Positions 8,484-15,050 of a stretch of DNA of 46,091 nucleotides are shown here, piece after piece. The position numbers and the translations under genes are program-made. How positions within the stretch are numbered: the first letter of the stretch is position 1; the number at the start of each line of letters is the position of its first letter. The notes under the pieces are model-generated. The model did not search any database. It had not been told where the DNA came from and worked only from the letters and a program-made list of their open reading frames with translations. The stretch covers positions 1 through 46,091 of the forward strand of contig JAVCCH010000062.1 in assembly GCA_030765535.1 (NCBI GenBank), read 5' to 3'. Source of the DNA: Candidatus Tenebribacter davisii (lineage in GTDB: Bacteria; Cloacimonadota; Cloacimonadia; Cloacimonadales; TCS61).

Positions 8484-9842
8484 TCATCTCTCCAATTGTT
8501 TCATATTTTTTTTTAACATCAGTACAAAGATCGTTCCTTTTGGTTTATTGTCCTCTACAAAAACTTCTCCACCATATCTTTCGATAGTGTCTTTGACAAT
8601 ATGCAATCCAATGCCTGTATTCCCAGATTCTCCATGATGGAAACCCTCATCAAATACATTTTCTTTGATTTCTTCAGGAATTCCCGTTCCATTATCTGCA
8701 AATTCTATCCTGCGCATATCATTATCATCTGAAATTTTGATGTCAATTTGAGAAGCTTTACCATGTTTTATAGAATTCGAAACTAGATTTTCAAAAACTG
8801 AAATTAAAGTTTCATCGCCAAATACTCTGCCTGCACCTTCAATTTTAAATTTGATTTTGGGGTACTCGACTGCAACGCTATTTATTACATTTAATAGGTC
8901 TAATTCTTCAAAACCAGTATTTGAATCTAGATAAGATTCGGATTTTCGATAACCTGCAATTGCATTTAAACTCTTTTCAACTCTTTTTTCTATCTCATCC
9001 AGTAATGTTACATCGGAGTTTCTCTTGAAGATTTTAACTGCACTACTGATGACAGTAAAATCATTGGAAAGATCGTGGCGGATGATTTTATTTAGCATTT
9101 GTAGCCTTTCTTTGTTATCTCTCAAAGCTTCAATAGCTTTTTCCTTTTCGGTTTCATTTAGAAGTGATACCAGTACCCTGGAGTAATCTTTTTCGTGTCC
9201 AGGGACAGTATTCCATCTCAAAGAAACATTCAGCAATCTGCCATCAAAAGTTTTATTGATACATTTACCCTCATAAGAGGTTTCTCTATTAGATATTTTA
9301 ATCATTTGTCCCTTAAAGGTACTGAGAGAATCTTCGGTAAATATAGACGCAAGGTTCTTCAAAAAATCTTTTTTCGATCCGGCTTTGAACATTGAAATGG
9401 TAGTATTATTTACATCGAGGATCTTAACTTTTTGTGAGCAGGTGTTTATTTCCTGAGGATTTTCATTGAAAAAGGCTTCGAAGTCTTTGACCCCATGTTC
9501 TCTTAGTGACTCGATATATTGAAATGCACCTGAAAAATCCTCTTCCCAGATCGAAATAGGAGATTGTTCAAAAAGATATTTATATCTCTTTTCACTGTTT
9601 AGAATCATTTCTTCTGCTTGTTTGCGTCCTTCAATTTCTTTGGTGCATTTATCGACATGCTGCTGCAAAAGAATGTTTTGTTCAAACATGGAATAGGAAC
9701 TGCCGACGGAATCAACGCTTCTTTCTACTCGTTCCACCAGGATTTTATTGATCTTCTTTTGCTTAGCCAGTTTCTTTTCAAGTTGTTCCATATTTTTCTG
9801 TAATTCCAGAAGTTGTTCTTGCAGATTCATGTTTTCGTTCAT
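8484..9842 (-). CDS. PAS domain sensor histidine kinase, paired with FIST protein
   Basis: A 452-residue cytoplasmic histidine kinase with no membrane segment. Residues about 5-75 are a coiled coil rich in Leu, Gln, Glu and Lys. A PAS domain of the 'EDFS...GVKDFEAFF' type covers about 85-230. The dimerisation helix has the H-box IIRHDLSNDFTVI (His256). The ATPase domain has the N box ENLVSNSIKHG, the G1 box DNGTGIP and the G2 box GNTGIGLHIV. 'RHDLSND' in place of the common 'HELRTP' H-box is the type frequent in archaeal and PAS-rich kinases. The ATG overlaps the stop of the FIST gene (ATGA), so the two are probably made together, with FIST as the likely sensor. No partner response regulator gene adjoins it. 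Confidence 0.9.
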   Translation of the reverse strand: MNENMNLQEQLLELQKNMEQLEKKLAKQKKINKILVERVERSVDSVGSSYSMFEQNILLQQHVDKCTKEIEGRKQAEEMILNSEKRYKYLFEQSPISIWEEDFSGAFQYIESLREHGVKDFEAFFNENPQEINTCSQKVKILDVNNTTISMFKAGSKKDFLKNLASIFTEDSLSTFKGQMIKISNRETSYEGKCINKTFDGRLLNVSLRWNTVPGHEKDYSRVLVSLLNETEKEKAIEALRDNKERLQMLNKIIRHDLSNDFTVISSAVKIFKRNSDVTLLDEIEKRVEKSLNAIAGYRKSESYLDSNTGFEELDLLNVINSVAVEYPKIKFKIEGAGRVFGDETLISVFENLVSNSIKHGKASQIDIKISDDNDMRRIEFADNGTGIPEEIKENVFDEGFHHGESGNTGIGLHIVKDTIERYGGEVFVEDNKPKGTIFVLMLKKNMKQLER

Positions 9843-10981
9843 TCCTCTTCTCCTATTGCAACACCCGTAAGTGTTTGATTTACGTGAATGGCATTATACT
9901 GTTCTCCGTAGGTGCTGAAACCAAAAAAGTTCTTATCTTTGATGAGTGCAATAACTGGATCAACGATCTTTTTCTCCATGATCTCAAGTCTCCTCAAAAT
10001 GCAGTCAAAGCCAAGAATTAATTTCAGATTTGGGATCTTTTCCTTAACTTCAGACAGCTGCTTTTCCAGATTATCAACCAATCCCACTCCTTCGGCAATG
10101 GTCAAAACCAGGCCGTTATCAATTGCGCAATAGAAAGATAGACTTTTGTCTTCATTCACATGCTGGATGGAACGGACATAATACTCTCCTCCAATTTTGA
10201 GCATGACCGGATGATTTGAAAAAACTGTTGGCGTTAATTCGTCAATTGTTAAGCCAAGTACATCTGCATATTCTTTGGCTGCTGGTTCGCAATTGATTTC
10301 CATCACACGACGATTGGCCGGATCAGCTTTCGTAATCACTAGTTTCATGTCTGTAGGTTTGAAATGCTGTGTCTTGAAAATATGAAATGGCAAGTTTGTT
10401 TCGAACAAAGAAAAAGCAGCAGCATTGGAAATAAATTTGCCGTCCCAATAAACTGCAGTTTTACTAAATTGCAGATCATCACCGGCAGATCCACCGATGA
10501 TCGAGATGTTTTCAAATTGACTATGAATTAAGCTGATTGTTTTTTCCTCCTGCATGGAAAGACCGTCAATCAGCAAATATCCAAACATTTTATCTTTATT
10601 GAATGAAGTCTCAATACTGAGATCACCTCGGATATTACGAGCCATTTTTTCTGCCATTTCCATACTGAAATCACTTAAAGGACTAATCAACCTGGAATGT
10701 ATTTTAATCTCATCACTGGCGATGCTGACTCCCACAAGACTTCCCTCATGATACCCCGTTGTTGTTATCTCTCCTGAGGTTGTACAGCCGATCAGGTGAC
10801 AGGTAAATGTTTCATTTAGGGCATTGCCCATTTTTTCCAAATCATATTTTGATGAACAGAAAAAGATCACAACTTCAGCCTCTGGCTGATATATTTGATC
10901 GTATAATTCTTGAACCGCTAACTGCTCATCCTTGGCAAACGATACGCCATTCTTAACTTCAAGTTTTGAATTTGTAAACAT
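9839..10981 (-). CDS. FIST domain sensory protein (FIST_N and FIST_C)
   Basis: A 380-residue cytoplasmic protein. The first half carries FIST_N features (VVIFFCSSKYD, HLIGCTTSGEITTTGYHEGSLVGVSIAS). The second half is a FIST_C domain (SIQHVNEDKSLSFYCAIDNG, then LILGFDCILRR). FIST domains are predicted sensors for small ligands such as amino acids and usually act with kinases or cyclases. This one is translationally coupled to a PAS histidine kinase. The start is taken at 10981 because AGGAGG lies just upstream; the longer reading from 11005 would place that site inside the gene. The C-terminal region FGFSTYGEQYNAIHVNQTLTG is intact. Confidence 0.9.
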   Translation of the reverse strand: MFTNSKLEVKNGVSFAKDEQLAVQELYDQIYQPEAEVVIFFCSSKYDLEKMGNALNETFTCHLIGCTTSGEITTTGYHEGSLVGVSIASDEIKIHSRLISPLSDFSMEMAEKMARNIRGDLSIETSFNKDKMFGYLLIDGLSMQEEKTISLIHSQFENISIIGGSAGDDLQFSKTAVYWDGKFISNAAAFSLFETNLPFHIFKTQHFKPTDMKLVITKADPANRRVMEINCEPAAKEYADVLGLTIDELTPTVFSNHPVMLKIGGEYYVRSIQHVNEDKSLSFYCAIDNGLVLTIAEGVGLVDNLEKQLSEVKEKIPNLKLILGFDCILRRLEIMEKKIVDPVIALIKDKNFFGFSTYGEQYNAIHVNQTLTGVAIGEEE

Positions 10982-11016
10982 TTGTGTCCTCCTCATCAAA
11001 TTCATATACGAAACTT

Positions 11017-11124
11017 TTATAAAATGATATTTTGATCACGAATATATTTCCAATTTATATTTTTAGATTGAATTATAAAGCTGGCTATAAAAATCTTTAG
11101 CGATTGATTTTTTGCAAAATTCAT
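11017..11124 (-). CDS. Possible 35-residue small protein or leader upstream of the FIST gene
   Basis: An ATG at 11124 follows AAAGGAG with a 6-base spacer, the best ribosome site in this intergenic stretch. The frame runs 35 codons (starting MNFAKNQSLKIF, ending IRDQNIIL) to a TAA at 11017, 35 bases before the FIST ATG. The composition is not clearly membrane-like. It could be a real small gene, a leader peptide, or the remnant of a larger gene. The ribosome-site region recurs in degraded form at 14197-14240 without an ATG. No family recognised. Confidence 0.35.
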   Translation of the reverse strand: MNFAKNQSLKIFIASFIIQSKNINWKYIRDQNIIL

Positions 11125-11226
11125 CAATTACTCCTTTATATTAATTTACACATCAAACTTGACCAGACTTAACTTAATTAATCTCAGCCGTTGAGTTAAG
11201 AATGATAGCTCTCCAATCCTTAAGTC

Positions 11227-11249
11227 AGATCTGCTCCTTCGTCGCATTG
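11227..11249. repeat. REP-like short element in repeat A
   Basis: On the minus strand this reads CAATGCGACGAAGGAGCAGA and continues to TCT. It resembles the scattered 'cattgcgacgaaggagcaatct' type of repetitive extragenic element known from many genomes. The resemblance is from memory, not from a search. Confidence 0.4.
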
Positions 11250-11268
11250 TTAACTGAAGTCTGCTTTC

Positions 11269-11284
11269 TCCGGCAGCTGCCGGA
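11269..11284. repeat. Perfect 16-base palindrome, copy 1
   Basis: TCCGGCAGCTGCCGGA reads the same on both strands. It lies in a GC-rich patch of otherwise AT-rich DNA, 33 bases past the stop of the 885-residue kinase. It is kept exactly at 14341-14356 past the other kinase. It may form a hairpin that ends or stabilises the transcript, although no T-run follows, or it may be an operator. Confidence 0.55.
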
Positions 11285-11316
11285 TCTGGCGAACTCGGTT
11301 CTATTAATCCGATCTC

Positions 11317-13974
11317 TCACACTCTCTTTTTATACTGGTTATCTTTAAATTTAAAATTCCATTTCATACCATTATCAGTATCGTATCTAATCTGACCTCC
11401 CAACTGATATTTTATAAGAGAAAAAACGGTTTGAATTCCCATGGTCTCTATCTTTTCCAGATCAATATCTTTTGGTATTCCAACCCCATTATCACCCAAT
11501 AAAAGGTTAATTGTATCATCTTTTTCTTTGAATAAGCGTACTGAGATCTCACCTTCTGCATTATTTGGGAAAGCATGCTTGAACACATTTGTTATCAACT
11601 CACTTAAGATCAAACCTAAAGGTATTGCAGAATCAATTAATATATATACATCTTCCAATTCAAACTTCAATTTTATTTTTTCTGATCTGGTATTGTAGGT
11701 AACCAGTAACTGTTTAACAAGATCTTCTATATACTCTTTCAAATTTATATGAGACAGATCATTTGCTTTATACAATTTTTCGTGAACCAGACTCATCGAC
11801 TTGATCTTATTGGCGATAACGGTATAGGAATCATGAAGCAATTTAATTCCAACATTTTCAGTTAAGGATTTTGTCTCCATGTTTTTTGCTTCTAATTTAA
11901 GAAGTGAAATTATTAATTGCATATTATTTTTTGTGCGGTGATAAATTTCCTGCAAAAGTAAGCTTTTTTCTGCCAGATCTTTCTCTATCTGCTCATCTTT
12001 TTGTTTATGTTTAATAGCAAGAGCAATTTCTTCTGAAACAAATGTAAGAATTTCCAAATCTTTTTCTGTATATTGATTGGGATCATCATAACTTTGAACT
12101 GATATTATTCCGATTATTTTTTTTTCAATTTTCAAGGGAACACCCAACCATATTTCAGAAGGAGTACCAATAGCTTCGATGAAACCTTTTTGTGTTAACT
12201 CATCAACGACATCATTAGTAGCAAAAAGAGGTTTACCGGTTTCAATTACATATTTAGTCATAGTTTTACCAGCAGGATAAGTTTCAAATTGATCTTTTTC
12301 ATCAACAAGAAAGGGAAGAGAGATCATATCAGCCTTGTCATCGTATAAGGCGACTAAGAAATTTTCTGTGTTGATTACATTTCCCAGAATTTCTTTTACT
12401 TTTCCATAGAGCTCACTTAAACTGTCAGTTGTATTTATTGTATTGGAAATGTTAAATAATGTTTTTTGAATTTCTTCGGACTGTTTTCGATCGGTGATGT
12501 CAATCGCTAGTTCAAAACGAACCATTTTTCCGTTTGGCCACTGGATGGCACGATCTGAACATCGATACCAATGTTTGTTGACCTCGTTTTTAAACTCCCA
12601 AGTATAAGTTTTTCCCAGATTTTCCCCGAAGATTTTATTATTCGTACAAAAGGGACATGGCGAATTACGATCTTGTAAAACTTTGTAACATTTTCCACTG
12701 GCAATGTCTCCCCATACTTCTTTAACCATATTGTTCTGATAAAGTAGTTCGTATGTATTTGGGTCGGCAATATAAACCACTTCATTCATACCACCGAAGA
12801 TAGCCAGGAGTTGTTCCTGCTGTTGCCTGCTCTTTTTCTCTGCCTGCTTGCGTTCGGTGATGTCATGAAATAATCCAAAGGATCCAATCAAATTTCTTTC
12901 CATATCATATTGAGGAGTAACGGTAATTAGAAGTTGTCTATTTGTTTTATCATTTCTGATAATTTCAAATTCATAAGTATTTTTTTTCCCTTTTTTCCTT
13001 TTATCTGACTGATTTTTTACAAATTCCAACATTTGTGGATTCAAAAATTCGTTTAAATTTTTACCGACAAGTTTTCCAGCAGGAACACCAAAAATACTCT
13101 CTGCAGCAGGATTACAATATACAAAATTTTCCTCAAGATCAACAGTTGCAACTCCTTCACCTATATTTGTGAATAATAGACGATAATTTTCTTCGCTATT
13201 ATGAAGTGCTTCTTCAACTTTTTTCCGCTCGGTAATGTCAAGCATAGAGACGATACTGGTTTTGCCGTCAGGAGTCATCCCAATAGAAAGAATTGTATTT
13301 CTTATCTCTCCTTTGGAATTTACTAATCTTACTTCATATTTGTCAGTAGCAGATTCCGAATCTTTTGTCCTTTCCTTAGAGCGTCTGAGCATCATTGAAA
13401 GATCTTGTTCATATACAAATTGGGTCCAGCTTTTTCCAACAAGCTTGGAGGCGGAATATCCCGTAACACTCTCACATTCTTTATTTGCTTGTATAATTAA
13501 AGTATTCATATCAACAATCAAAGTAGCTGTTCCGGTAGATTCAAAAATGGCACGATATTTATTTTCACTTTCTTTCAAATCTTCCTTCGCCTGTTTTCGT
13601 TCTATCGCATATTGCACTATTCGCACCAGGTTATTACTATTTATATCGCTCTTTGTAAGATAGTCCTGTGCACCTTCTTTAATTGCCTGCAATGCCAGGT
13701 TTTCATCTTTCAGTCCGGAAAGAATTACTATCGGTAATCCCGGAACATGTGAACGAACCTTTTTAAAAGTCTCGAGTCCTTGGCTATCAGGTAATTCCAA
13801 GTCGAGTAATATCATCTCGAATTGCTTTTCGTCCAGTAACTTCAGTGACTTGTCGAGTCTTGCTGAATTCGTAATTGTGAACTCAACTTTTTTGTTTTCT
13901 TTAAGGATTTCCATGATAAGTCTGACATCACCTGGATTACCCTCTACTAACAATAAGCGTATTTTAGAATTCAT
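11317..13974 (-). CDS. Hybrid sensor kinase: receiver-PAS-PAS-PAS-GAF-HisKA_2-HATPase
   Basis: An 885-residue cytoplasmic signalling protein. Residues 1-125 form a receiver with Asp58 (ILLDLELPD), Ser86 and Lys108 present. Its metal-binding acidic pair reads EG (VEGNPGD) where relatives usually have ED. PAS domains span about 137-255, 256-380 and 381-500; the third carries a CYKV...CPFC cysteine cluster. A GAF domain covers about 505-660. HisKA_2 has YHRTKNN with His679. The ATPase domain has the N box ELITNVFKHAF and the G1 box GDNGVGIP. The receiver and 5' leader match the 437-residue neighbour, and the last 207 residues match the SBP-kinase. The ATG at 13974 has AAAGGA upstream. The true phosphate source and target are unknown. 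Confidence 0.9.
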   Translation of the reverse strand: MNSKIRLLLVEGNPGDVRLIMEILKENKKVEFTITNSARLDKSLKLLDEKQFEMILLDLELPDSQGLETFKKVRSHVPGLPIVILSGLKDENLALQAIKEGAQDYLTKSDINSNNLVRIVQYAIERKQAKEDLKESENKYRAIFESTGTATLIVDMNTLIIQANKECESVTGYSASKLVGKSWTQFVYEQDLSMMLRRSKERTKDSESATDKYEVRLVNSKGEIRNTILSIGMTPDGKTSIVSMLDITERKKVEEALHNSEENYRLLFTNIGEGVATVDLEENFVYCNPAAESIFGVPAGKLVGKNLNEFLNPQMLEFVKNQSDKRKKGKKNTYEFEIIRNDKTNRQLLITVTPQYDMERNLIGSFGLFHDITERKQAEKKSRQQQEQLLAIFGGMNEVVYIADPNTYELLYQNNMVKEVWGDIASGKCYKVLQDRNSPCPFCTNNKIFGENLGKTYTWEFKNEVNKHWYRCSDRAIQWPNGKMVRFELAIDITDRKQSEEIQKTLFNISNTINTTDSLSELYGKVKEILGNVINTENFLVALYDDKADMISLPFLVDEKDQFETYPAGKTMTKYVIETGKPLFATNDVVDELTQKGFIEAIGTPSEIWLGVPLKIEKKIIGIISVQSYDDPNQYTEKDLEILTFVSEEIALAIKHKQKDEQIEKDLAEKSLLLQEIYHRTKNNMQLIISLLKLEAKNMETKSLTENVGIKLLHDSYTVIANKIKSMSLVHEKLYKANDLSHINLKEYIEDLVKQLLVTYNTRSEKIKLKFELEDVYILIDSAIPLGLILSELITNVFKHAFPNNAEGEISVRLFKEKDDTINLLLGDNGVGIPKDIDLEKIETMGIQTVFSLIKYQLGGQIRYDTDNGMKWNFKFKDNQYKKRV

Positions 13975-14196
13975 TTCTTATTCCTTTAGTATATATTAAA
14001 AATCCATTTATATAAACTTCGGATGAGAACGAGTTTTTAATATACGATATCATACTTAGGTTCTTTACCAATTTGTTTAAGTAATTCATTAATCTCTTTT
14101 CTTAATTCATTAATTGTAATTTCTCTATCAACGGAGGCGTCATTAAAGATTTCCAGCTCATTTATTTTATTTTTCAATTCTTCCTCTGCTTTTTTG
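13562..14196. repeat. Direct repeat B, copy 1: receiver coding region, leader and preceding gene tail
   Basis: This is repeated at 18744-19379. It contains the start of a receiver protein gene, its 62-base leader, and the C-terminal coiled tail of the gene before it. In this copy that preceding gene is reduced to the tail fragment. Confidence 0.85.
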
Positions 14197-14197
14197 C
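14037..14197 (-). pseudogene. Remnant: C-terminal coiled tail of a PAS protein
   Basis: The frame ending at the TAA 14037-14039 encodes about 52 residues (AEEELKNKINELEIF ... GKEPKYDIVY). They match the C-termini of the 723- and 437-residue PAS proteins further along. There is no usable start codon. Homology to the intact copy stops at a TTTTTTG run (14190-14196), where the sequence switches to repeat A. It is a leftover of a larger gene lost by recombination. An unseen short peptide from this fragment is possible but unlikely. Confidence 0.8.
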
Positions 14198-15050
14198 GAA
14201 ATATATTAATTACCTCTTTATATTAATTTACAAATCAAACTTGGCTTAATTAACCTCAGACGTTGAGATTAGAATGATAGCTCTCCAATCCTTAAGTCAG
14301 ATCTGCTCCTTCGTCGCATTGTTAACTCAAGTCTGCTTTCTCCGGCAGCTGCCGGATCTGGCAAACTCGTGTTTATTGACCCGATCTCTCACACTCTCTT
14401 TTTATACTGGTTATCTTTAAACTTAAAATTCCATTTCATACCATTATCAGTATCGTATCTAATCTGACCTCCTAACTGATATTTTATAAGAGAAAAAACG
14501 GTTTTAATTCCCATGGTCTCTGTCTTTTCCAGATCAACTTCTTTTGGTATTCCAACCCCATTATCACCCAATAAAAGGTTAATTGTATCATCTTTTTCTT
14601 TGAATAAGCGTACTGAGATCTCACCTTTTGCATTATTTGGGAAAGCATGCTTGAACACATTTGTTATCAACTCACTTAAGATCAAACCTAAAGGAATAGC
14701 AGAATCAATTAATATGAATACATCTTCCAATTCAAGCTTCAATTTTATTTTTTCCGATCTGATATTGTAACTACCCATTAACTGTCTAACAAGATCTTCT
14801 ATATACTCTTTCAGATTTATATGAGACAAATCCTTTGCTTTATACAGTTTTTCGTGAACCAAACTCATCGACTTGATCTTATTGGCGACTACAGTATACG
14901 AATCATGAAGCAAATTAATTCCAACATTTTCGGTTAAGGATCTTTTCTCCATGTTTTGTGCTTCTAATTTGAGCAATGAAATTATCAATTGCATATTATT
15001 TTTTGTTCGGTGATAAATTTCTTGAAGAAGTATGTTTTTTTCTGTCAGGT
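14190..15050. repeat. Direct repeat A, copy 2
   Basis: The second copy of the block at 11108-11975. It includes the last 207 codons of the SBP-kinase gene and about 200 bases downstream, with the REP-like element and the palindrome conserved. Its far end coincides with the PAS-tail remnant. Confidence 0.85.
14341..14356. repeat. Perfect 16-base palindrome, copy 2
   Basis: Identical to the palindrome at 11269-11284 (TCCGGCAGCTGCCGGA), 33 bases past the stop of the SBP-kinase gene. Confidence 0.55.

Larger units (their letters stand above)
11108..11975. repeat. Direct repeat A, copy 1: kinase C-terminus plus downstream spacer
   Basis: This block is repeated at 14190-15050. It covers the HisKA_2/HATPase part of one hybrid kinase, its stop, and about 200 bases of downstream non-coding DNA. 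By eye the last 207 residues of the two proteins differ at about 18 positions. The non-coding part is also highly conserved, apart from a 10-base indel near 11160. Confidence 0.85.

Noticed and set aside
11150-11316. Possible CRISPR or tandem repeat array
   Set aside because: There are only two copies, 3 kb apart, each attached to a kinase gene. There is no regular repeat-spacer pattern anywhere in the window.
12507-12785. Second minus-strand frame within the third PAS domain of the 885-residue kinase
   Set aside because: The main frame has full domain coverage here, so the alternative frame is a shadow.
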